A stretch of DNA of 27,746 nucleotides from Chthonomonas sp. UBA2017 (GTDB lineage: Bacteria; Armatimonadota; Fimbriimonadia; Fimbriimonadales; Fimbriimonadaceae). The DNA lies in NCBI GenBank assembly GCA_002335425.1, contig DDCB01000042.1, forward strand, positions 1 to 27,746, in the 5' to 3' direction. Below are positions 7,958 through 15,370 of this stretch, piece by piece (position 1 is the first letter of the stretch; each line of letters opens with the position of its first letter). A program made the position numbers and the translations under genes. The notes below the pieces were generated by a model that worked only from the letters and a program-made list of their open reading frames with translations, was not told where the DNA came from and made no database searches.

Positions 7958-10567
7958 ATGCGATTTGACAAACTGACCCTCAAAGCCCAAGAAGCGTTTC
8001 AGCTCGCCCAAAATTTTGCGGTCGAGCACCAGAACCAGGCGGTCGAAGCCGAACACCTCCTCCTGGCGATGCTCCAACAAGACGGCGGGATCACGCCGTC
8101 GATCCTCGACAAGCTCGGGGCCGATCGACATCGGCTCGAAGACGAGATTCGGGCTGAGATCGAGCGGATCGCCAAGGTCCAGGGGGCATCTAGCTACGGA
8201 GCCTCGATCACCGGACGACTCCAACAGCTCTTCCACGACGCTTTTAAGATTGCCGGCGGGATGCAGGATGAGTACGTCTCGACTGAGCACCTGCTCATCG
8301 CGATGAGCGAAGACAAGGGCGCGGCCGGAAAGCACCTGCGAGCGGTCGGAGCCTCATCCGACTCGCTCCGATTGGCGATTTCGGAGATTCGTGGGGGTCG
8401 CCGAGTGACGGACGCTGGCGCCGAAGACAAGTACCAAGCGCTCGAAAAATACGGCATCGACTTGACGGAACGAGCCCGACTGGGCAAGCTCGATCCGGTG
8501 ATCGGTCGAGACGAAGAGGTGCGCCGGGTGGTCCAAGTTTTGAGCCGGAGGACGAAGAACAATCCGGTCCTGATCGGCTCTCCCGGGGTCGGAAAAACGG
8601 CAGTTGCCGAAGGTCTGGCGCAACGAATCGTCGCCGGAGATGTGCCCGAAGGCTTGCGCAGCAAGTCGGTGATTTCGCTCGATATGGGCGCGCTCGTCGC
8701 GGGTGCAAAGTTTCGGGGCGAGTTCGAAGAGAGGCTCAAGGCGGTTCTGGAGGAGATCAAGAACGCCGAGGGCGACATCATCCTGTTTATTGATGAGCTG
8801 CATACTTTGGTCGGCGCGGGTCGTGCCGAAGGCTCGATGGACGCGGCAAACATGCTCAAGCCGATGCTGGCTCGTGGCGAGCTGCGCTGCATCGGAGCCA
8901 CGACGCTCGATGAGTATCGCAAGTACATCGAGAAGGATGCCGCGTTGGAACGACGATTCCAAACGGTCCTGGTCAGTGAGCCCTCGGTCGAAGAGGCGAT
9001 CTCTATCCTGCGCGGACTGAAGGAGCGATACGAGATTCACCACGGCGTCCGGATCAAGGACTCAGCACTCGTAGCCGCGGTCACGTTAAGCCAGCGGTAT
9101 GTGAACGACCGATTCTTGCCAGACAAGGCCATCGACCTGATGGACGAGGCGGCGAGCCGACTCAAAATCGAAATCGACTCGGTGCCTGCTGAGATCGACG
9201 AGGTCGAACGCCAGATTCGCCAACTGGAAATTGAGCGTGAGGCCCTGCGTAAAGAGGACGACAAAGCCAGTCAAGATCGCCTGGCGTCACTTGAGAAGCG
9301 CTTGAGTGAGCTTGTCGAGACCGCCAGCGGAATGCGAGCTTCCTGGCAAGCCGAAAAAGACAAGATTGAGCGTGTTCGTAGCCTCAAGCAAGAGATCGAA
9401 CAGCTACGAAACCAACTCCAGGCCGCCGAGCGCGACCTTGATTGGGCGAAAGCGGCCGAGATTCAGCACGGCCGACTACCCGAAATTCAAAAAGAACTCA
9501 ACGCAGAAACGTCGGCCCTCGAACAGATTCAAACCAGCGGCAAACTGCTGAAGGAAGAGGTCGATAGCGAAGACATCGCCGAAGTCGTGAGCAAATGGAC
9601 GGGCATCCCGGTCAGCAAGCTCTTGCAAGGCGAGATGGCCAAACTGCTCACGATGGAAGAGGCGCTGGAAAAGCGCGTGGTCGGCCAAGACGAGGCGCTC
9701 AAGATTCTGAGCGACGCGATCCGACGCGCTCGGAGCGGGATTGGCGATCCGAATCGCCCCATCGGCTCGTTCCTCTTCCTCGGCCCGACGGGGGTCGGCA
9801 AGACCGAAACTGCCCGCGCTTTGGCCGAGTTCCTCTTCAATGACGAACGGGCGATGGTACGAATCGACATGAGCGAATATCAAGAGCGGCACTCGGTGGC
9901 GCGGCTGATCGGCGCACCTCCGGGCTACGTGGGGTACGACGAGGGGGGCCAGCTCACAGAGGCCGTGCGAAGGCGACCTTTCGCGGTCGTCTTGCTGGAC
10001 GAAGTCGAAAAGGCCCACCCTGAGGTGTTTAACGTCCTATTGCAGGTGCTTGACGACGGCCGACTCACCGATGGTCAAGGCCGAACGGTGGATTTCCGAA
10101 ACGCGGTCATTCTCCTGACGAGCAACCTCGGGTCGGGGCACTACTCCGCTCCGTTGGCGATCGAAGAGGACTTTGAGGCGATTCGGGCCAAGGTGATGGA
10201 CGAGGTTCGGATGCATTTCCGACCTGAGTTCATCAACCGACTCGACGACATCATCGTCTTCCGAAGCCTCGGCGTCGCTCAGATCAAGCGAATCGTCACG
10301 ATTCTGATCGACAAGCTGGGCGACCGACTCCGGGATCGCCAGATTTCGCTGCAGCTCAGCGAAGAGGCACTGTCTCAGCTTGCACTCGAAGGCTTCGATC
10401 CGGTTTACGGCGCTCGGCCGCTGAAGCGCGCGATCCAGCGCGAGATTTTGAATCCGCTGGCCTCAGCGCTTCTTCGCGGCGACGTTCGAGATGGGCAACG
10501 GGTCGAAGTCAGTTTTCGCGACGGCGAATTTAGATTCGAACCTCAGCCTGAAATGGCGACTTCCTAG
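7958..10567 (+). CDS. clpB: ATP-dependent disaggregase ClpB
   Basis: ClpB is the cytosolic Hsp100 hexamer that pulls proteins out of aggregates together with DnaK. The 869-residue length is normal. Domain order is complete: N-terminal Clp-N repeats (about 1-145), first AAA+ module with Walker A GSPGVGKT at 207-214 and Walker B ILFIDELH, the long coiled-coil middle domain (about 410-530) that distinguishes ClpB from ClpA and ClpC-like short forms, then the second AAA+ module with Walker A GPTGVGKT at 609-616 and Walker B VVLLDEVEKAHPEVF. The pore loop in module 2 is GYVGYDEGG. AGAGAAG before the ATG serves as ribosome binding site. The stop codon overlaps the stop of the convergent glyQ gene. 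Confidence 0.97.
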   Translation: MRFDKLTLKAQEAFQLAQNFAVEHQNQAVEAEHLLLAMLQQDGGITPSILDKLGADRHRLEDEIRAEIERIAKVQGASSYGASITGRLQQLFHDAFKIAGGMQDEYVSTEHLLIAMSEDKGAAGKHLRAVGASSDSLRLAISEIRGGRRVTDAGAEDKYQALEKYGIDLTERARLGKLDPVIGRDEEVRRVVQVLSRRTKNNPVLIGSPGVGKTAVAEGLAQRIVAGDVPEGLRSKSVISLDMGALVAGAKFRGEFEERLKAVLEEIKNAEGDIILFIDELHTLVGAGRAEGSMDAANMLKPMLARGELRCIGATTLDEYRKYIEKDAALERRFQTVLVSEPSVEEAISILRGLKERYEIHHGVRIKDSALVAAVTLSQRYVNDRFLPDKAIDLMDEAASRLKIEIDSVPAEIDEVERQIRQLEIEREALRKEDDKASQDRLASLEKRLSELVETASGMRASWQAEKDKIERVRSLKQEIEQLRNQLQAAERDLDWAKAAEIQHGRLPEIQKELNAETSALEQIQTSGKLLKEEVDSEDIAEVVSKWTGIPVSKLLQGEMAKLLTMEEALEKRVVGQDEALKILSDAIRRARSGIGDPNRPIGSFLFLGPTGVGKTETARALAEFLFNDERAMVRIDMSEYQERHSVARLIGAPPGYVGYDEGGQLTEAVRRRPFAVVLLDEVEKAHPEVFNVLLQVLDDGRLTDGQGRTVDFRNAVILLTSNLGSGHYSAPLAIEEDFEAIRAKVMDEVRMHFRPEFINRLDDIIVFRSLGVAQIKRIVTILIDKLGDRLRDRQISLQLSEEALSQLALEGFDPVYGARPLKRAIQREILNPLASALLRGDVRDGQRVEVSFRDGEFRFEPQPEMATS

Positions 10568-11505
10568 GCACTCGCGGCCGGCTGCTTGAACTGGGCGACG
10601 TACTTCAAGCAGCAGTCCCGCACTCGGGCTCGAATTCGATTAATGTAAGCGGCGCGCTCGGTCACCGAGATCGCGCCGCGCGCATCAAGCAAGTTAAAAG
10701 TATGCGAGCACTTCAAGGCTAAATCCAGCGCAGGATAGACGAGCGCCATCGCGGGCCGATCGGGGTCTTCTGCCCCTTCGCCCGAGGTTAGGACGCCGGT
10801 CTCGGGGTCCCAGTGAGTGGGTTGCTGCACGACCCGCTTCGACTCAGCTTCATAGAGGTTGAAGAGCTCGAAGAGCATCTCGGTCGAGGCGACTTCAAAG
10901 TTGTAGACGTTGTTTTGCATTTCGAGGTCGAAATCGACCTCTCGATAAGACAGCTCGTCGTTCCACCGCAGGTCGTCCCAAAACGAGGTCTGATTATTCA
11001 GCATCAGGCACAGTCGCTCGGGTCCGTACGTGATTTCAGCGCAGACCGGGTTACACTCGATCCCGCCCATCTGTTGAAAGAAAGTGAATTGCGTGACTTC
11101 GGTCCCATCGACCCAAACCTCCCAGCCGACCCCGGCTGCGCCGGCCGCCTGGGACTCCCAGTCGTCCTCCACGAGTCGAATGTCGTTGCGGCGAGTATCA
11201 AAGCCGACGGCATTGAGTGAGCCCATGTAGAGATCCACAATGTTCTCCGGGCTCGGCTTCATGATGACCTGATACTGGTAGTACCGTTGGCTCCGCATCG
11301 GATTGCGGGTGTAGCGGCCATCGGCGGGGCGACGAGAAGGCTGGACGAAGGCGACGTTCCAAGGGTGGGGCCCGAGGCACCGAAGCGTGGTCGCTGGGTG
11401 CATGGTTCCGGCGCCGACCTCGGTGTCGTACGGCTGGAGGATGGCGCATCCCTGCGCCGCCCAATACCGATGGAGCCGGTCCACGAGCTCTTGGAACGTC
11501 ACCAT
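10564..11505 (-). CDS. glyQ: Glycine-tRNA ligase alpha subunit
   Basis: This is the catalytic alpha chain of the alpha2beta2 bacterial glycyl-tRNA synthetase, 313 residues, close to the usual 290-310. It starts MVTFQELVDRLHRYWAAQGC and contains the hallmark stretches VGAGTMHPATTLR, VQPSRRPADGRY, VIMKPSPENI, GWEVWVDGTEVTQFT, GGIECNPVCAEITYG and, near the end, HTFNLLDARGAISVTER. The beta-chain gene glyS, often adjacent to glyQ, is not in this window, so it must be elsewhere or the gene order has been broken. The gene follows the beta-barrel-like gene by 10 bases and may share its transcript. Its TAG stop overlaps the clpB TAG stop within the palindrome CTAG. Confidence 0.96.
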   Translation of the reverse strand: MVTFQELVDRLHRYWAAQGCAILQPYDTEVGAGTMHPATTLRCLGPHPWNVAFVQPSRRPADGRYTRNPMRSQRYYQYQVIMKPSPENIVDLYMGSLNAVGFDTRRNDIRLVEDDWESQAAGAAGVGWEVWVDGTEVTQFTFFQQMGGIECNPVCAEITYGPERLCLMLNNQTSFWDDLRWNDELSYREVDFDLEMQNNVYNFEVASTEMLFELFNLYEAESKRVVQQPTHWDPETGVLTSGEGAEDPDRPAMALVYPALDLALKCSHTFNLLDARGAISVTERAAYINRIRARVRDCCLKYVAQFKQPAASA

Positions 11506-11515
11506 AGCCCTTGAT

Positions 11516-12052
11516 CTAGAAGCGGATGCCGACGCTCACTCCGCCGCCGGTGAACTGCTCGTTGCCGAAGTAAAAGTTCAGTTCGACAAACGGCTGAGAC
11601 CGAAGCGACTTTCCGAAGTTCCAGCCCATCCCGACGACGCCGCAAAAGCCCTTGCGCTCATCGAAGTTCGCGCCGCCGCGAGGGTCACTCCAGGCATAGC
11701 CTGCCCCAAAAGTGCCGTAGAGATTGGCATCGGCCGGCTTAATTTGAGCCGTGATGAGCATCCGATACAGGGTGCCATCGGTGTCGCCCCCTTTGCGGTT
11801 GGTCCCCCCAAACATGACGCTTGGCGAGAATCGGATCTGTCCGGACTCTCCATATCGCATGAACGGGATATCGAGGCCCACGTCGAATCCTTCGAGAGAC
11901 ACTCGAGTCCCGGGGGTGCGAGATTCAAACTTCTGCCCCACGAAGAACCCGGCCTTGAGCGAGACGGAGTCTCGAGAGTTGGCCGTTTGAGCCTGAGCCG
12001 CGATCGGGAGAACCCCGAGCGAAAGCACCAGCATGATCGGTAATTGCTTCAT
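11516..12052 (-). CDS. Putative small outer-membrane beta-barrel protein
   Basis: The 178-residue product begins with a signal peptide (MKQLPIMLVLSLGVLPIAAQAQ) and continues as alternating polar and hydrophobic residues with Gly/aromatic turns, such as LYGTFGAGYAW and FVELNFYFGN. It ends GVSVGIRF, with the C-terminal Phe recognised by the BAM machinery in many outer-membrane proteins. These traits suggest an 8-strand OmpA/OmpW-sized barrel, but no family is firmly recognised. A very strong AAGGAGGA ribosome binding site precedes the ATG, in contrast with many genes here. It lies 30 bases after the E2 gene and 10 bases before glyQ, so the three may form an operon of unrelated functions. Confidence 0.75.
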   Translation of the reverse strand: MKQLPIMLVLSLGVLPIAAQAQTANSRDSVSLKAGFFVGQKFESRTPGTRVSLEGFDVGLDIPFMRYGESGQIRFSPSVMFGGTNRKGGDTDGTLYRMLITAQIKPADANLYGTFGAGYAWSDPRGGANFDERKGFCGVVGMGWNFGKSLRSQPFVELNFYFGNEQFTGGGVSVGIRF

Positions 12053-12082
12053 TCCTATTCCTCCTTGAACGTTTAGGACGCT

Positions 12083-13351
12083 TTACTTAAAGAAGTCGAA
12101 CTTCTCAAGACGATTCTTGATGGACTGCAGGAATTTGCCTGCCAAGAGCCCGTCGATGAGGCGATGATCGTAGGTCAAGACCAGGTTCATCACCGACCGA
12201 ATCGCGATCATGCCGTCAATGATGACTGGAGTCTGCTTGATCGTGTATGTTCCCAAAATCGCCGCTTGCGGTGCGTTAATCATCGGAGTGCCGAGGAGCG
12301 CTCCGTAGCTTCCTGGGTTCGTGAGGGTGAAGGTGCCGCCTTGAACGTCGGCGACTCCGAGCGAGTTCGACCGCGCTCGGGCGGCGATGGACTCCAGGTC
12401 TTTGGCGAGGTCGATCAGCGACTTCGCTTGGCAGTCCCGGATCACTGGAACGATCAGGCCCTCGTCGCCCTTGGCTCCGAGCGACACGGCGACCCCCATG
12501 TGGACCGCATGGTTCTGAATGATCTGACCGTCTTGCAGGCTCGAGTTGATGAGCGGGAATTCGAGCAGAGCGTCGGTGATCGCCTTGATAAAGAACGGGG
12601 TGTAGGTGAGCTTGACGCCGAACTGCTCGGGGAAGCTGTCCTTGTTCCGCTCGCGGAACTTGACCATCGGGGTGACGTCGACCTCCGTCAAGGTGCTGAC
12701 GGTCGGGACGGCCGCACTTCGGACCATCGCGTCGGCGATCATCTTTCGCATTCCCGCCAGCGGCGTGACCGTCTGTCCCGGACCCGCCGTCACCGGCACG
12801 GACGGAGCCTTCACTTCAAGCGCCGGGCTGGGGGCCGCGGTCCTCACTCCGCCTGCCAAGAACGCTTCGACGTCCTTCTTGTTCACTCGTCCGCCTTCGC
12901 CTGAGCCTTGAATTCGGGCGAGGTCGGCGTCGCTTAAGTTGTGTTGTTTGGCCATCGACCGCACGACCGGGCTGTACCACCGTCGATCTCCGCCATTCGA
13001 GCTTCCGGACGTCGTTGGGGCTGAACTGGCAACGGGGGTCGGGGTCGCTGGAGCCGGGGTCTTCTCCGCTGCGGGGGGCGCGGCTGCGGGCGCGGGTGCG
13101 TCTCCAGCGGCGGCTCCGTCGTCGATGATCCCCATGGCGCTGAAAACTTCAACCAAGCCGCCTTCGGGCACGATGATTTTCGTCAAGATTCCGCTCGCCG
13201 GGGCGCCAAGTTCGGTATTGACCTTATCGGTCATGATTTCGACCACAGGCTCGTCTTCCTTGACGAAATCGCCTTCTTTTTTCAACCACCGGCTAACAGT
13301 GCCTTCATGCACCGACTCGCCCAGTTCGGGCATGAGAATCTCAACGGCCAT
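12083..13351 (-). CDS. 2-oxoacid dehydrogenase E2 (dihydrolipoamide acyltransferase)
   Basis: The product transfers the acyl group made by the thiamine-diphosphate-dependent E1 to coenzyme A. I set the start at ATG 13351 (422 residues) because MAVEILMPELGESVHEG is the usual beginning of the lipoyl domain; the frame continues upstream but without meaning. Lipoyl-Lys is residue 43 in MTDKVNTE. An Ala/Pro-rich linker follows (about 80-125), then the E3/E1-binding domain (WYSPVVRSMAKQHNLS... GGRVNKKDVEAFL) and the catalytic core with the active-site motif YDHRLIDG near the end. The TDKVN lipoyl motif leans towards branched-chain E2 (BkdC), but pyruvate or 2-oxoglutarate cannot be excluded, so no symbol is given. 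E1 and E3 genes are not in the window. The gene is divergent from the TPP riboswitch transcript. Confidence 0.92.
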   Translation of the reverse strand: MAVEILMPELGESVHEGTVSRWLKKEGDFVKEDEPVVEIMTDKVNTELGAPASGILTKIIVPEGGLVEVFSAMGIIDDGAAAGDAPAPAAAPPAAEKTPAPATPTPVASSAPTTSGSSNGGDRRWYSPVVRSMAKQHNLSDADLARIQGSGEGGRVNKKDVEAFLAGGVRTAAPSPALEVKAPSVPVTAGPGQTVTPLAGMRKMIADAMVRSAAVPTVSTLTEVDVTPMVKFRERNKDSFPEQFGVKLTYTPFFIKAITDALLEFPLINSSLQDGQIIQNHAVHMGVAVSLGAKGDEGLIVPVIRDCQAKSLIDLAKDLESIAARARSNSLGVADVQGGTFTLTNPGSYGALLGTPMINAPQAAILGTYTIKQTPVIIDGMIAIRSVMNLVLTYDHRLIDGLLAGKFLQSIKNRLEKFDFFK

Positions 13352-13358
13352 GCGGTGC

Positions 13359-13364
13359 AGTGTA
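13359..13364 (-). promoter_or_regulatory. Candidate leaderless -10 element for the E2 gene
   Basis: On the minus strand TACACT (13364-13359) ends 7 bases before the ATG at 13351, and no Shine-Dalgarno precedes that ATG. CCGACA lies 18 bases further upstream as a possible -35. Confidence 0.4.
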
Positions 13365-13430
13365 CCAAACCCGCCCCGAGCTTGTCGGCAGGCCGACCGC
13401 CCCGCGCACACCAACTTCGCGTAAAAGGCG

Positions 13431-13436
13431 TAGAAT
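13431..13436 (+). promoter_or_regulatory. Candidate -10 element of the TPP riboswitch transcript
   Basis: TAGAAT at this position would start RNA at about 13443, which is where the first riboswitch helix begins. A good -35 is not visible. Confidence 0.4.
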
Positions 13437-13443
13437 GAAAGTG

Positions 13444-13551
13444 CTCGTCCGCAGGGGGAGCCATTTGGCTGAGAAATTGGGTCCGAAAGACTCGATTGAC
13501 CCCTAGAACCTGATGAGGTTAAGACCTCCGGAGGGAATGCGGAGTGACGAG
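13444..13551 (+). promoter_or_regulatory. TPP (thiamine diphosphate) riboswitch aptamer, THI element
   Basis: All conserved pieces occur in order. P1 is CCGCA (13449-13453) with TGCGG (13538-13542), extended by CTCGT (13444-13448) with ACGAG (13547-13551). P2 is GGGG (13455-13458) with CCCC (13500-13503). P3 is AGCC (13459-13462) with GGCT (13467-13470), directly followed by GAGA, giving the diagnostic GGCTGAGA. P3a is a hairpin around a CGAAA loop (about 13476-13495). Then GAACCTGAT (13506-13514), P5 GAGG/CCTC around TTAAGA, and the final CGGAGGGA (13529-13536). These are the bases that hold the pyrimidine and diphosphate ends of TPP. The element lies on the plus strand, pointing to the pseudopilin gene at 13612, not to a thiamine gene. 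Confidence 0.95.
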
Positions 13552-13562
13552 GCGGGTCGCGC

Positions 13563-13603
13563 CCTCCTTGCGTTGCTCGGCAGTGCTGGGCGAAGCAAGG
13601 AGG
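13563..13603 (+). promoter_or_regulatory. Shine-Dalgarno-sequestering hairpin (expression platform of the TPP riboswitch)
   Basis: CCTCCTTGC (13563-13571) pairs without mismatch with GCAAGGAGG (13595-13603). The right arm contains the AAGGAGG ribosome binding site of the following gene, 8 bases before its ATG. There is no U-tract, so control should be at translation. An alternative pairing of GAGGCG (13549-13554, overlapping the 3' side of P1) with CGCCCTC (13560-13566) would block the left arm and free the ribosome site. This predicts an OFF switch: TPP stabilises P1, the hairpin forms, translation stops. Confidence 0.8.
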
Positions 13604-13611
13604 ACTGAATA

Positions 13612-14391
13612 ATGCAACGCACTCGAGCGTTTACGCTCATCGAACTACTTGTCGTGATCGCGATCATCGCCATTCTGGCGGCGATCCTCTTCCCCGTTTT
13701 CGCTCGAGCGAAAGAGATGGCCCGGACGACCGCATGTCTGAGCAACGGACGCCAAGTCGGGATGGCGACCATGATGTATTGCACGGACCACGCGGACACC
13801 ATGCCGATCTTCATGGCGTATCAGACCGATCCGGCTCCGTTCGAGCCCGGGCACCGAGGAGTGGAGATGCAGGTGATTCCGTACGCGAAAAGTCGAGACA
13901 TTTTTCGGAGCCCGGTGGACCGGGGCGGGCCGTTTTCCCAGCGGATGACCGGTAAGAACAGCTATTGGGCGGCCTACGGCAGCAGTTATCGGTTCACGAA
14001 GTGTATGTTCACCTTTGTGCCTGGGTATTCCGCCAGCTACGACGGGCACGACACGACCGGTCAGCCGGAGTGGGAAGTCGCCACGACCTTTGTGGACAAG
14101 CCCTCGCAAACGCGGATCATGCGCTTGGAGATGATGCCGTTCTTTGATCGCAAGCAAGGACACGAGCGGCCTGATTGCAGCCGCTATGGCTACGACTGCA
14201 ATGGCGTTTTTCCGGATGGCGACTATTATCGAACCTGGTCATCCCGGGGCGGCACGGTGATTTTTGCCGACGGCAGTGCGCGCCTGATCACGGGGCCGAC
14301 GCCGTTCGACAAGACGTGCGTGAACCCGCAAGGCGACGAGTCTGGAGCCCCGCACCCCACCGAGGGGACTTGGTACTGGGCATGTGACTAG
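13612..14391 (+). CDS. Type II secretion pseudopilin-like protein (prepilin N-terminal motif) under TPP riboswitch
   Basis: The 259-residue protein opens with a type IV prepilin motif: short basic leader MQRTRA, cleavage expected before FTLIELLVVIAIIAILAAIL, and Glu at mature position 5. It continues FPVFARAKEMARTTACLSNGRQ, typical of Armatimonadota and Planctomycetota pseudopilins. The globular part has several Cys (for example in SRYGYDCNG) and, near residues 213-223, GGTVIFADGSARLI, comparable with the C-terminal H-x9-DG region of DUF1559-like pseudopilins. Start choice is secured by AAGGAGG at 8 bases spacing. After peptidase processing it would be in the inner membrane or a short pilus-like fibre. 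It is a single-gene unit: the next gene, mlaE, is convergent with only 6 bases between stops. Why a thiamine-sensing RNA should control it is unknown; a role in thiamine or precursor capture is only a guess. Confidence 0.9.
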   Translation: MQRTRAFTLIELLVVIAIIAILAAILFPVFARAKEMARTTACLSNGRQVGMATMMYCTDHADTMPIFMAYQTDPAPFEPGHRGVEMQVIPYAKSRDIFRSPVDRGGPFSQRMTGKNSYWAAYGSSYRFTKCMFTFVPGYSASYDGHDTTGQPEWEVATTFVDKPSQTRIMRLEMMPFFDRKQGHERPDCSRYGYDCNGVFPDGDYYRTWSSRGGTVIFADGSARLITGPTPFDKTCVNPQGDESGAPHPTEGTWYWACD

Positions 14392-14397
14392 GCGAGG

Positions 14398-15168
14398 TCA
14401 GTAGAGAAGGTCGGCGAGGAAGTAGTTCGCCACATAGATAAGGACCATCGAGACGACCACGGCGGTTGTGGTGGAGCGCCCCACCCCAACCGCCCCATCG
14501 CGAGTTCGAAGCCCTTGTTGGCACGCCACAATCGCCACGATGAACCCAAAAACGACGCACTTGACCAGCCCTCCGCCAAAGTCCCAAGGCTCGGCGAACT
14601 GTCGAACCGACTGAACAAATGAGCCCCCAGGAATGCCGTTGGACGCGGACACTAGATAGCCGCCGGCGATGCCGGCATACGCGCCCAAGAGACACAGGAC
14701 CGGGACCATCGTCATGCTGGCGATGAGCCGAGGGATGACCAGATATTGAGTGGGGTGGACGCTCAACGAGCGCATGGCGTCCAGTTGCTCCGTCACCGCC
14801 ATCGAGCCGATTTGGGCCGACATCGCCGAGCCGCAGCGGGCGGCGACCATGATCCCAGCCAAGACCGGGGCGATCTCGCGCCCGACAGCGAGCGCAATCG
14901 TCCCGCCCGCCAGACTCCCCGCCCCATATCGAACGAGAATTTCGCTACTGTAGAGCGCCAAAACCGACCCGGAAAAGAACGTGGTCAGCAAGACAATAGG
15001 AACGCTGGCAGCTCCGATAAACGCCATCTGCTGAACGACTTCGCCGAACTCGAACGGTCTTCGAAAAAATCGTCGCAGGGCATCGATCAAGATGAGCGTG
15101 ATCTCCCCGACAAAGGTCAGAAAGCCTAGGATCGGGTTCGAAGAGCTGACTCGGGGTCTCGATGCCAT
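14398..15168 (-). CDS. mlaE: MlaE/YrbE-type lipid transport permease
   Basis: MlaE dimers form the inner-membrane channel of the MlaFEDB phospholipid transporter linking inner and outer membranes. The 256-residue length is normal. Signature segments are REIAPVLAGIMVAARCGSA, MAVTEQLDAMRSLSVHP and, near the end, ACQQGLRTRDGAVGVGRSTT followed by a last membrane segment. The matching ATPase gene mlaF is in this window but about 8 kb away (23528-24289); an MCE-domain MlaD gene is not seen. The gene is alone, convergent with the pseudopilin gene and divergent from the ABC exporter group, with a long palindrome filling the 34-base gap. Confidence 0.93.
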   Translation of the reverse strand: MASRPRVSSSNPILGFLTFVGEITLILIDALRRFFRRPFEFGEVVQQMAFIGAASVPIVLLTTFFSGSVLALYSSEILVRYGAGSLAGGTIALAVGREIAPVLAGIMVAARCGSAMSAQIGSMAVTEQLDAMRSLSVHPTQYLVIPRLIASMTMVPVLCLLGAYAGIAGGYLVSASNGIPGGSFVQSVRQFAEPWDFGGGLVKCVVFGFIVAIVACQQGLRTRDGAVGVGRSTTTAVVVSMVLIYVANYFLADLLY

Positions 15169-15173
15169 CGGGT

Positions 15174-15200
15174 CTTCAGGTTACCCGCGGTATCCTGAAG
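15174..15200. promoter_or_regulatory. 27-bp near-perfect palindrome between divergent mlaE and ABC exporter group
   Basis: The arms CTTCAGG-T-TACC (15174-15185) and GGTA-T-CCTGAAG (15189-15200) are inverted copies with a single T/T mismatch, around the centre CGC. Each arm holds a TANNNT-type -10: TATCCT (15191-15196), 6 bases before the GTG at 15203, and on the other strand TAACCT (15183-15178), 9 bases before the mlaE ATG. It may be a shared operator or back-to-back leaderless promoters. Confidence 0.5.
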
Positions 15201-15202
15201 GC

Positions 15203-15370
15203 GTGGCGAAGACAGAGCCGCCCGAACAACCTCGTCAACCCTCGGTGCCTTGGCTACCGTTGGTTCTTTTGGTGCTGTCCCTCGTTGTGTTTTGGATCTG
15301 GCCCTGGCAACGCGGCGACAAGCCGGTGCAGGTTGAGTTCGAGCCAGTTTCTGGGGCTACGAGCCGATGA
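15203..15370 (+). CDS. Small single-span membrane protein of unknown function
   Basis: I read a 55-residue protein from GTG at 15203: a Pro/Glu/Gln-rich N-terminus (AKTEPPEQPRQPSVPW), one hydrophobic segment (LPLVLLVLSLVVFWIWPW) and a short polar tail. The frame stays open upstream to 15092 but that part lies over mlaE and past the palindrome. The stop TGA overlaps the ATG of the ABC exporter (ATGA), so translation is probably coupled. The arrangement of a Pro-rich start, one membrane segment and QRGDKPVQVEF reminds me of the extreme N-terminus of FtsH-type proteases, but nothing of the protease is present. It may assist the exporter. Confidence 0.55.
   Translation: MAKTEPPEQPRQPSVPWLPLVLLVLSLVVFWIWPWQRGDKPVQVEFEPVSGATSR

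Noticed and set aside
13415..13611. Reading the riboswitch hairpin as a rho-independent terminator
   Set aside because: There is no U-tract after the stem, and the right arm holds the Shine-Dalgarno of the next gene, so translational control fits better.
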